Shown piece by piece: positions 1-6,094 of a stretch of DNA of 11,067 nucleotides. A program made the translations under genes and the position numbers. The notes under the pieces were generated by a model. That model searched no databases, had not been told where the DNA came from, and was given only the letters and a program-made list of their open reading frames with translations. The stretch's first letter is position 1. Every line of letters starts with the position of its first letter. The DNA comes from Thermoplasmata archaeon. Lineage in GTDB: Archaea; Thermoplasmatota; Thermoplasmata; Thermoplasmatales; Thermoplasmataceae. The DNA lies in NCBI GenBank assembly GCA_021835265.1, contig JAKBQK010000371.1, forward strand, positions 1 through 11,067. Direction: 5' to 3'.

Positions 1-210
1 AGCTTCTATCACAGAAAATGATATTACGCTGTCAAATATTTCTTTTATAAATCCTATACCCACCTTTAGTTTGGCATTAATGGTTTTGTCATCGATTACT
101 TCATATGATTGTACATCTGGCATGCACTGCGCCATATTTTCAGGTGTGGTTATAAATTTCCACACGTTTTCCATTCCAGTTTCCACCTGTTTAGAACCCT
201 CAAATTTCAA
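1..210 (-). CDS. coxG: CoxG-like SRPBCC-family protein, N-terminal 70 residues (cut by window edge)
   Basis: The reading frame stays open from a TTG codon at 210 to the window edge and gives 70 residues beginning LKFEGSKQVETGMENVWKF (Met by initiation). The pattern of an F-E-G start, a V-W-x-F-I segment, a 'P-E-N-M-A-Q-C-M-P-D-V' turn and a following 'V-I-D-D-K-T-I-N-A-K-L-K-V-G-I-G' strand matches the CoxG family (carbon monoxide dehydrogenase subunit G, SRPBCC/START-like fold). Family members assist molybdenum hydroxylases, in the CO case through membrane anchoring or maturation. The C-terminal part, where anchors are found, is outside the window. The TTG start is chosen because GAGGTG at 216-221 lies 5 bases upstream and because the codon overlaps the large-subunit stop as TTGA (207-210), implying translational coupling. 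It is the fourth gene of the hydroxylase operon. Family assignment is fairly sure; exact role is inferred. Confidence 0.85.
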   Translation of the reverse strand, partial: MKFEGSKQVETGMENVWKFITTPENMAQCMPDVQSYEVIDDKTINAKLKVGIGFIKEIFDSVISFSVIEA

Positions 211-2636
211 TGTTTCACCTCATTTTTTCTCAATGAGAAAATCTCTGTAGAAGATAGGTTGGATTTATATAGATTTATCCCAAGAGGCTTAAGTGCATCC
301 TCTACGGCGTTTACTATAGAACCGACTGGGCCACCTCCTCCCTCACCAATACCTCTAACACCAAGGATGGAGCTGGTAGATCTGGTTATGTTCTCTAAAA
401 GCTCTACATTCGGCATTTGTTTGGAACCCATCACGTTATAGTCCCAAAAATTGGAGGTCAAAAGTATGCCATCATCATCGTAAACCGTGTTTTCCATCAA
501 TGCAGCACTCATGCCATGCATTGTCGCCCCCATCTCCTGACCTTCAACTACCAGAGGATTGATCACTACTCCAGGATCTGAGATCACTACATGCTTGAGT
601 ATTTTAATCTGGAAAGTTTCTGGATCGACTTCGATCACTGTTCCATGTATCGTATAAGAATATGTCAGAGTGTTGTTAATTCTGTTCCTTTCATCCGGCA
701 TGTTAAAAGTAAAGTCCGGCTTGTAAACGGCGTAACTCATCAAACCTGGTTCAACGTCGTCTGGCAAAAGTCCCACGTCACTCCATGCAATTGTAGCAAT
801 CTGCCCAAACGAAATTTTTTTCCCAGAAACCCTGCTTAGTACGTGCTTATTACTGATATCAAGATTCTCAAGTTTTTCGTCCATCATTGAAGCTGCAATT
901 TTAAGGACCTTTGATCGAACATTTTGTGCCGCCTTATAAAGGGCCGTACCAGCAATTACTGCACTCCTACTGGCATATGCCCCTGAATGCGCTGCCCATA
1001 CATTGCTCATCGAATCAAAACCCACCTGAAATTTAACTTCTTCAGGGTTCGTGTCAAATACTTCACCAACAATCTGAGAGAATGTCGTTGCATGCGATTG
1101 ACCCTGGTCTGTGGTACCTGTCCTCGCTACAATGTCGCCGAACTGGTCTATGGAAACAAATCCCATGTCAGAATTACCCGATGCTGGGAAATCCCGGTTG
1201 ATAATCTTAATCTGAGAGAAATTATTTGCTCCTGAATCAATCACAGCAGACAGCCCAAGGCCTATCAACTTTCCTTGTTTCCTGTATTCCTTCTGTTTTT
1301 CCCTCCATTTGTTATAATCTAATGTTTTTAAAAGGCGTTCGAAAGAAGCAGGATAATTTCCTCCATCATATATAGTGTTGGAAGGCCCAACATAAGGCAT
1401 ATTTTCCGGCTGGATAAAATTCCTAACTCTGACCTCTGACGGATCAATTCCAAGTCTGTCTGCAACCTTATTCATCATTCTTTCCCACATGAAATTGTGT
1501 TGAACTCTAGAATACCCTCTCACAGGGCCAGTGGGTCCTTTGTTTGTCATAACTTGAGTAAATTCAACATAAACATTCTTAACGTCATAAATACCTGGAA
1601 CAACTTGAGCCCATATAACCGCCCCTGCAGGCTCGTATCTTGGATAGGCGCCGCAATTGTCCACAGCGTTCATCTTTGCCCCTATAACTTTACCGTCATT
1701 TTTAACTGCCAGACTGACATGATATATCCTTTCGTTGTTATGTGTACCTGACATTATGTTTTCAGTTCTAGTCTCCACATATTTAACTGGTCTTTTCAGG
1801 AGTTTTGAAATATAGGCGACCAGTGTTATATGTGTGTAGTTTATGATTTTTCCCCCAAATGCACCCCCCACATTTGGAGGTACTATCATCCTGAAGTTTG
1901 AAGGTGGGATTTCCAGTGCACCGCATATCAGCGGAAGTGAAAACATTGGCATCTGATTGACGCTGTATACTGTGAACAGGTCGTTACCATCATCATATGA
2001 AGCAAGGACAGAGCTTGTCTCCAATGGCACAGATGCATACCTGTGTGTGTAGACTGTATCCTCGACCACCAAATCTGCCTTTTCAAAAGCCTCCTCTACA
2101 CTTCCCAAGTCCCAAATCCCCTTCCAGACCACATTATTCCCAACAATTTCATGAACAAGGGGTGCAGATTTTTCCAACGCCTTTTCACCATCAAGTACTA
2201 CTGGTAATGGTTCATAGTCTATGTCTATAAGTTCAGCTCCATCTTCCGCTATATAGGGGTCTATTGCAACAACTGCAGCAACTGGTTCTCCAAAAAATCT
2301 TACTTTATCGACCGCAAGTGGGTAATCCTTTAGATCTCCAGAAGGTGGTTTTGCAATCTGCATGAATGGTTTCAACTTTTCCTTTATATCAGAACCAGTG
2401 ATTACAGCAACGACACCTGGTAACTCCATGCTTCTAGTTTTATCTATATTTTTTATCTTCGCATGCCCGAAAGTGGAGGTGGCATAAGCTAGATATAAAG
2501 TTCCAGGAATCTCAATGTCGTCAAGATAATGTCCTTTGCCCTGTATCAGGGATAAATCCTCTCTTATTTTTATTTTTTTTCCTATGTGTTTATAGTCTTT
2601 AGTATGTTCTACCTTTAGCTCCTTTGTAGATTGCAT
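207..2636 (-). CDS. Molybdenum hydroxylase large (molybdopterin-binding) subunit, xanthine dehydrogenase/CoxL superfamily
   Basis: This 809-residue protein has the full length of the catalytic subunit that binds the Mo-molybdopterin-cytosine-dinucleotide cofactor and hydroxylates or oxidises its substrate. The N-terminal 'a/b hammerhead' domain starts near residue 20 (R-E-D-x-S-L-I-Q-G-K-G-H-Y-L-D-D-I). The cofactor domain contains GGAFGGK (257-263), a substrate-loop region T-G-P-V-R-G-Y-S-R (369-377), TGTTDQGQSHATT (506-518, with the QGQ cofactor contact) and the catalytic glutamate in RGIGEGGGG (E765). The loop has Gly374 where CO dehydrogenase has its active-site cysteine (A-Y-R-C-S-F-R), so this is not a form I CO dehydrogenase. 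The glycine-rich stretch after E765 (GGGGPVGS) differs from the more common GGTIGAPPA type. The ATG at 2636 has GGAAGTGAT (2642-2650) 5 bases upstream, and the gene starts 6 bases after the small-subunit gene. The substrate is unknown: an aldehyde, an N-heterocycle or an acyl-CoA are all possible. Confidence 0.95.
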   Translation of the reverse strand: MQSTKELKVEHTKDYKHIGKKIKIREDLSLIQGKGHYLDDIEIPGTLYLAYATSTFGHAKIKNIDKTRSMELPGVVAVITGSDIKEKLKPFMQIAKPPSGDLKDYPLAVDKVRFFGEPVAAVVAIDPYIAEDGAELIDIDYEPLPVVLDGEKALEKSAPLVHEIVGNNVVWKGIWDLGSVEEAFEKADLVVEDTVYTHRYASVPLETSSVLASYDDGNDLFTVYSVNQMPMFSLPLICGALEIPPSNFRMIVPPNVGGAFGGKIINYTHITLVAYISKLLKRPVKYVETRTENIMSGTHNNERIYHVSLAVKNDGKVIGAKMNAVDNCGAYPRYEPAGAVIWAQVVPGIYDVKNVYVEFTQVMTNKGPTGPVRGYSRVQHNFMWERMMNKVADRLGIDPSEVRVRNFIQPENMPYVGPSNTIYDGGNYPASFERLLKTLDYNKWREKQKEYRKQGKLIGLGLSAVIDSGANNFSQIKIINRDFPASGNSDMGFVSIDQFGDIVARTGTTDQGQSHATTFSQIVGEVFDTNPEEVKFQVGFDSMSNVWAAHSGAYASRSAVIAGTALYKAAQNVRSKVLKIAASMMDEKLENLDISNKHVLSRVSGKKISFGQIATIAWSDVGLLPDDVEPGLMSYAVYKPDFTFNMPDERNRINNTLTYSYTIHGTVIEVDPETFQIKILKHVVISDPGVVINPLVVEGQEMGATMHGMSAALMENTVYDDDGILLTSNFWDYNVMGSKQMPNVELLENITRSTSSILGVRGIGEGGGGPVGSIVNAVEDALKPLGINLYKSNLSSTEIFSLRKNEVKH

Positions 2637-2642
2637 AAATCA

Positions 2643-3137
2643 TCACTTCCCCGAATCCTTACTGGAACTAATTGCCCTGGCAGCTTCTTTTACTGCTTTA
2701 ATTATATTTATATATCCTGTGCATCTGCAAATATTTCCCGCTATTCCTTCTCTTATGTCGTCATCCGATGGGTTTGGTTTTCTGCTCAGAAGGAAAGTTG
2801 AGGACATAAGCATGCCAGGTGTGCAGTAACCACATTGTAGGGCATGATTTTCCCAGAATGAATTTTGTAAAGCATTTATCTTTCCATTCGTGGCAAGCGA
2901 TTCAACAGTGGATATTTCATGTCCATCCGCTTCTACTGCAAACATTGTACATGACTTAATTGACTTCCCATCAAGAAGGACAGTGCACGCACCGCAGCTC
3001 GTTGTGTCGCAGCCTATATGCGTCCCTTTAAGTCTGGCGACTTCCCTTATAAAATCTACGAGCAATAATCTGGGTTCAACCTCTGAACTATAATTAGTAC
3101 CGTTAATTTCTATTTTTACCAATCTTTTCTCACTCAT
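2643..3137 (-). CDS. Molybdenum hydroxylase small subunit, two [2Fe-2S] clusters (CoxS/XdhC-type)
   Basis: This 164-residue iron-sulfur subunit passes electrons from the molybdenum site to the FAD subunit. The N-terminal plant-ferredoxin-like domain carries Cys43, Cys48, Cys51 and Cys63 (G-C-D-T-T-S-C-G-A-C, then K-S-C). The C-terminal helical domain carries Cys102, Cys105, Cys137 and Cys139 (Q-C-G-Y-C-T-P-G and N-I-C-R-C-T-G-Y). All eight ligands are present, so both clusters should form. The frame can also start at GTG 3149, which overlaps the preceding stop as GTGA, but GGAGTGAG (3145-3152) sits far too close to that codon and at a normal 7-base distance from ATG 3137, so 3137 is preferred. 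It lies between the medium and large subunit genes, in the coxMSL order. Nothing looks damaged. Confidence 0.95.
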   Translation of the reverse strand: MSEKRLVKIEINGTNYSSEVEPRLLLVDFIREVARLKGTHIGCDTTSCGACTVLLDGKSIKSCTMFAVEADGHEISTVESLATNGKINALQNSFWENHALQCGYCTPGMLMSSTFLLSRKPNPSDDDIREGIAGNICRCTGYINIIKAVKEAARAISSSKDSGK

Positions 3138-3144
3138 ACAATCA

Positions 3145-3152
3145 CTCACTCC
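3145..3152 (-). promoter_or_regulatory. Shine-Dalgarno site deciding the small-subunit start
   Basis: GGAGTGAG on the minus strand overlaps the end of the medium-subunit gene. It lies 7 bases before ATG 3137 but right on top of GTG 3149, so it supports the ATG and a 164-residue small subunit rather than 168 residues. Confidence 0.6.
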
Positions 3153-3997
3153 ATCAGAGAATCTAGAGATCTTTTAACTAAGACCTTCAAAAGCTGTTTT
3201 CTATATTCGGCTGAAGCATGTACATCTGCGGGAGGTTCCAAATTTTCAATGGCAATTTCAGAGGCTTTTAGGCTGTTGTCTCTGTTTAGTTCTTTTCCCT
3301 TAAGAAAAGTTTCAGCTTCCAGCGATCTCATGGGGACAGGACCAGCAACGCCAAGAGCAATACGCGCATCTTTAATCTTATTTTCTGATTTTAGTAGATT
3401 AACCGCAACAAAAGCCATAGGAAATGCAGTATCTGACTTCGCTATCTTCATAAACTTCTGCCTAGATCCTTTAATTGGTCTGAATTTTATCTCAGTGATT
3501 ATCTCGTCGTGTTCCAAAGCAGTAGTAAAAAGGTCTACAAAGAATTCATTTATCGGGATAATTCTTTTTCCATTCTTACCTACGACCTCGACCTCTGCAT
3601 CAAGTACCAAAAGTGCCGCAGAAAGATTTGTTGATGGGTCCCCATGCGCAATATTTCCACCTATAGTTCCCCTGTTACGAATCTGTTGATCTGCAATTTC
3701 GGAAGCAGCTTCCGATAAAACTGGAGCTATCTCTTTTAATAACTCACTCTGCCCAAGCATATCGTGCGTTGTAACAGATCCAATTTTAATAAATTGGCCT
3801 TCCTGTTTAATGTAAGGTTCCAATTCCTTAATTTCTGATACTGAAATTAATTCTTCAGGGGAAAAAATTCTGAGTTTCATCATTGGGATTAAGCTCTGTC
3901 CTCCCGCCAGTAACTTACTCTCTCCCTTTTTAGAAAGGATCTCAACAGCTTCACTTATTGTCTTAGGGTTATAATATTCAAAAGACCTAGGTCTCAT
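3146..3997 (-). CDS. Molybdenum hydroxylase medium (FAD-binding) subunit, CoxM type
   Basis: This 283-residue protein is the flavin subunit that takes electrons from the [2Fe-2S] clusters and hands them to an external acceptor. The FAD-binding PCMH-type fold shows AGGQSLIPMMKLR (31-43) and the TIGGN motif (111-115) followed by I-A-H-G-D-P-S-T-N-L (116-125). The C-terminal CO-dehydrogenase-flavoprotein domain follows from about residue 180, and the length is typical of the family. No insertion for an NAD-binding or extra FeS domain is seen, so the electron acceptor cannot be named. It is the first gene of a four-gene operon (M, S, L, CoxG). The ATG at 3997 has almost no leader: a TATA-like box lies about 27 bases upstream and no Shine-Dalgarno sequence is visible, consistent with a leaderless transcript. 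Confidence 0.95.
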   Translation of the reverse strand: MRPRSFEYYNPKTISEAVEILSKKGESKLLAGGQSLIPMMKLRIFSPEELISVSEIKELEPYIKQEGQFIKIGSVTTHDMLGQSELLKEIAPVLSEAASEIADQQIRNRGTIGGNIAHGDPSTNLSAALLVLDAEVEVVGKNGKRIIPINEFFVDLFTTALEHDEIITEIKFRPIKGSRQKFMKIAKSDTAFPMAFVAVNLLKSENKIKDARIALGVAGPVPMRSLEAETFLKGKELNRDNSLKASEIAIENLEPPADVHASAEYRKQLLKVLVKRSLDSLME

Positions 3998-4017
3998 ATC
4001 AATGTAAATTGATAGAA

Positions 4018-4029
4018 CTTTAAAAATAT
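4018..4029 (-). promoter_or_regulatory. Putative TATA box of the molybdenum hydroxylase operon
   Basis: ATATTTTTAAAG on the minus strand is centred about 27 bases before ATG 3997. That is the archaeal TATA-to-start distance for a leaderless transcript, and no ribosome binding site is seen before this ATG. The box is TA-rich in an already AT-rich spacer, so its identity rests mainly on position. No clear operator is visible next to it. Confidence 0.45.
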
Positions 4030-4118
4030 TGCTGATCCCCCAGATAAAAACATTAAATCCATAAACAATTTAGTATACTATAAAATGTTTTTGTTGTTTC
4101 TAGCAACAGATCGAAGAA

Positions 4119-4130
4119 TAAATAAATATA
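4119..4130 (+). promoter_or_regulatory. Putative TATA box of the enoyl-CoA hydratase gene
   Basis: TAAATAAATATA is centred about 39 bases before ATG 4164, which would place the transcript start near 4150 and leave a leader of about a dozen bases containing a weak ribosome-binding-like TGATGAG. It is back to back with the promoter of the hydroxylase operon, about 100 bases apart. Confidence 0.45.
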
Positions 4131-4163
4131 GTACTAAAATGTAAAGGCAATAACTGATGAGAA

Positions 4164-4970
4164 ATGGATACGAATGAAAATAAGATAATCATCGAGGAGC
4201 GAGATAGGACCATTATTTTAAAAATAAACAATCCCGAAAAAAAGAATGTTCTCACACAGGAGATAAGGGAAACTCTTTGGGACATACTTCTGGAAAAAGA
4301 AAATTCGGATCATAAAACGCTGGTGTTCATGGGCGAGGGGGAAAACTTCAGTGCGGGAGCAGACATTAAAAAGCTTATATCTTTGGAAAAAGAGACAGTG
4401 ACTCAATATACTACATATGTCAGAGAATTCCTAAACTACCTTAAGAATTATCCTAAAATTACGATTGGAGCCGTAAAGGGGTTTGCTATCGGAGGAGGTC
4501 TAGAACTTTTATTATGCTTGGATCTGGTGTACTCTGGAAAATCGGCAAAGTTTGGCCAAACTGAACTTAATGTCGGTATTATTCCGGGGGGTGGAGCCAC
4601 ACAAAGACTACAGGATGTTATTGGAATAAGAATGGCAAAAGAGATGATTTACACCGGCAAGATTATAACTTCGGATGAAGCAATGAGAATAAGGCTTATA
4701 AATGATGTTTTTCCGGATGAAGACCTACTGGAGGAGACTCTGAAAATAGCTAGGAAAATTAATGAAAAAAACATATCTTCACTTATTTCATCTAAACTTG
4801 CAATTAACTCACGTATGTCAGATGAACTGAAACATTTACACCTTGAATCCGAGCTATATAAAAAGATTCTTATCAGCGAGGATGCCAAGGAGGGACTTTC
4901 AGCATTTTTAGAAAAAAGAAAGCCAGCTTATTCTGACCATGGTTCTAGTGGACCTCAACTTTCTAAATGA
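4164..4970 (+). CDS. Enoyl-CoA hydratase/isomerase (crotonase family)
   Basis: This 268-residue protein is a typical single-domain crotonase. The oxyanion-hole segment F-S-A-G-A-D-I-K (62-69) and the second segment A-I-G-G-G-L-E-L (108-115) are intact. Both glutamates that activate water in classical enoyl-CoA hydratase are present: Glu114 in GGGLEL and Glu134 in GQTELNVGIIPGGG. The C-terminal E-D-A-K-E-G-L-S-A-F-L-E-K-R-K-P signature (239-254) is also there. Hydration of a trans-2-enoyl-CoA, as in beta-oxidation or breakdown of an aromatic or cyclic acid after CoA activation, is therefore likely, but crotonases vary and the acyl group cannot be read. The gene is divergent from the hydroxylase operon with 166 bases between the starts. 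No thiolase, CoA ligase or acyl-CoA dehydrogenase gene is present in the window. No T-rich terminator follows directly. Confidence 0.93.
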   Translation: MDTNENKIIIEERDRTIILKINNPEKKNVLTQEIRETLWDILLEKENSDHKTLVFMGEGENFSAGADIKKLISLEKETVTQYTTYVREFLNYLKNYPKITIGAVKGFAIGGGLELLLCLDLVYSGKSAKFGQTELNVGIIPGGGATQRLQDVIGIRMAKEMIYTGKIITSDEAMRIRLINDVFPDEDLLEETLKIARKINEKNISSLISSKLAINSRMSDELKHLHLESELYKKILISEDAKEGLSAFLEKRKPAYSDHGSSGPQLSK

Positions 4971-4989
4971 AGCAGAGAGATGTCGAACA

Positions 4990-5259
4990 TTATAAACACG
5001 AGAATGATTTTGAGATATACTCGTTACTCTTCTTTATGGTATGAAACCTTGAAAGAGTTGCATTGAATCTTTTCCTATCCGCCCTCTCCACAGTACCTTC
5101 TCGTTCCAACTCTATATCTCAACTTGGTGCATCTTCTGAAGCGTATCTATACCGCATGAAAACATCTTATCCCTTTTCAGCCAACACTCCTACAGGGAGT
5201 AAACGATCGCTGTGCACCTGTGTGAAATGGTAATGTCTAACACCAAATGAAAGGGACAA
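4990..5259 (-). pseudogene. Possible decayed reading frame in the 4971-5383 gap; product not recognised
   Basis: The 413 bases between the hydratase and the MaoC-like gene contain no intact gene. On the minus strand one frame from 5259 down to the stop at 4993-4995/4990-4992 reads like protein and is broken only by two in-frame stops (TAA at 5167-5169 and TGA at 5119-5121). Pieces include G-V-R-H-Y-H-F-T-Q-V-H-S-D-R-L-L-P-V-G-V, then Y-R-Y-A-S-E-D-A-P-S, then a charged stretch E-R-A-D-R-K-R-F-N-A-T-L-S-R-F. The opposite strand is serine-rich in one frame, as the antisense of coding DNA often is. No family is recognised and the stretch could be chance. A TATA-like TTTATAAT on the minus strand (around 5257-5266) lies just upstream. 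Confidence 0.2.
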
Positions 5260-5360
5260 TTATAAATAGATTAATGTAAAGGTCATCGAATACAACATTA
5301 AGGTATTTCCAAAGATCATAACTGATTAAAAACAAAGAAAGATTATGAAATTAGTCAAAA

Positions 5361-5370
5361 GTTAAAAAAT
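5361..5370 (-). terminator. Putative T-rich terminator after the MaoC-like gene
   Basis: On the minus strand ATTTTTTAAC lies about 15 bases after the stop codon of the MaoC-like gene, with further short T runs behind it. Archaeal transcription ends on T runs without needing a hairpin. The assignment is by position and composition only. Confidence 0.35.
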
Positions 5371-5383
5371 GAGACACATTAGA

Positions 5384-5827
5384 TCATGGTTTGATTTGAT
5401 TCTTATTTACCATGATGGTATGCTCAATTACCATGACTTCTTCTCCTCTCTGGTTTAATACTGAAGAACTAAGTATTACGATTCCCGTTTTCTCCTTTTC
5501 TTTTAAATCCTTTACCTTAAGTTCCAGCTCAAGGGTATCACCTATTTTGACGCTTTTCTTTGCTGAAAATGTAAGATTCAAGAGTGCCACAAAACCGTTC
5601 TCAAAAGGAGACTTTGGTAGAAGATAAATAAGCCCAGTAGCTATTGAAGCAGTCAACAATCCTGGTGCTATCCTGCCGCCGAACTGAGTCTTTTTTGAAA
5701 ATTCTTCATTTAGAAATAGGGAATTGTAAGCTCCAGTCATCGTTGAAAAAACCACAATGTCACTTTCTGTTACAGTGCGTCCCCTCGTTCTAGCTGAATA
5801 ATTAAGGTTGAATTCCTCAAAGAACAT
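5384..5827 (-). CDS. MaoC-like hotdog-fold protein lacking the usual hydratase catalytic residues
   Basis: This 147-residue protein has the single hotdog fold of MaoC-like dehydratases: R-G-R-T-V-T-E-S-D-I-V-V-F (15-27), then a segment aligned with the hydratase-2 motif, then F-G-G-R-I-A-P-G-L-L (49-58) and a strand region A-L-L-N-L-T-F-S-A-K (81-90). Active members have T-G-D-x-N-P-L-H-x-D, where Asp and His form the catalytic pair. Here the segment reads T-G-A-Y-N-S-L-F-L-N (31-40), with Ala33 and Phe38 in their places, and Pro55 replaces the common histidine of G-G-R-I-A-H-G. It probably does not act as an ordinary (R)-enoyl-CoA hydratase; it may bind acyl-CoA, act on another group, or partner a second subunit not seen here. 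ATG 5827 is chosen over the in-frame TTG at 5845 because the TATA-like box is 26 bases from the ATG and only about 8 from the TTG. Confidence 0.85.
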   Translation of the reverse strand: MFFEEFNLNYSARTRGRTVTESDIVVFSTMTGAYNSLFLNEEFSKKTQFGGRIAPGLLTASIATGLIYLLPKSPFENGFVALLNLTFSAKKSVKIGDTLELELKVKDLKEKEKTGIVILSSSVLNQRGEEVMVIEHTIMVNKNQIKP

Positions 5828-5848
5828 AATACGTGAGTTTCTCAATCT

Positions 5849-5856
5849 CTATAAAT
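5849..5856 (-). promoter_or_regulatory. TATA box of the MaoC-like gene
   Basis: ATTTATAG on the minus strand is centred about 26 bases before ATG 5827, the spacing expected for a leaderless archaeal transcript. It is a clear match to an archaeal TATA box and excludes the upstream TTG 5845 as the start. Confidence 0.6.
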
Positions 5857-5946
5857 TTGTTTATCTTGTAACGACGTATATTCAAAATATTTCGAATTTC
5901 GGCAAAGTTAATCATAAGTTGCGTGGACGTATAAGCGCATCATCGG

Positions 5947-5962
5947 GAACATTTCCATGTTC
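5947..5962. repeat. Short inverted repeat in the divergent promoter region
   Basis: GAACAT and ATGTTC form a perfect 6-base dyad around TTCC. It lies between the divergent promoters of the MaoC-like gene and the permease, about 90-100 bases from the nearer TATA boxes. It could be a regulator site, but dyads of this size also occur by chance. Confidence 0.3.
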
Positions 5963-6065
5963 TGGACTATTTCTTCATGTAAACTCAGACTGAGGAATAG
6001 AGATATTAGCTCAAAAGAACTATATGTCTTAAAGTTAAATGAGAGAACTAACAAATGCCTGAAAA

Positions 6066-6073
6066 ATTAAATA
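6066..6073 (+). promoter_or_regulatory. Putative TATA box of the permease gene
   Basis: ATTAAATA is centred about 26 bases before GTG 6095, so transcription could begin at or next to the start codon. No Shine-Dalgarno sequence precedes the GTG, which fits a leaderless message and supports this start. Confidence 0.5.
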
Positions 6074-6094
6074 CAACATATTCATGGATCAACT

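Noticed and set aside
109..441. Plus-strand open frame over the CoxG/large-subunit junction
   Set aside because: It lies opposite two well-supported minus-strand genes and its translation has no recognisable features; it is an antisense shadow, as are the other frames opposite the hydroxylase, hydratase, epimerase-like and oxidoreductase genes.
207..3997. A true aerobic CO dehydrogenase (coxMSL) operon
   Set aside because: The gene order and CoxG fit, but the large subunit lacks the A-Y-x-C-S-F-R active-site loop; only the general molybdenum hydroxylase assignment is supported.
5828..5845. TTG 5845 as the start of the MaoC-like gene
   Set aside because: The likely TATA box is only about 8 bases from this codon, while it is 26 bases from ATG 5827.
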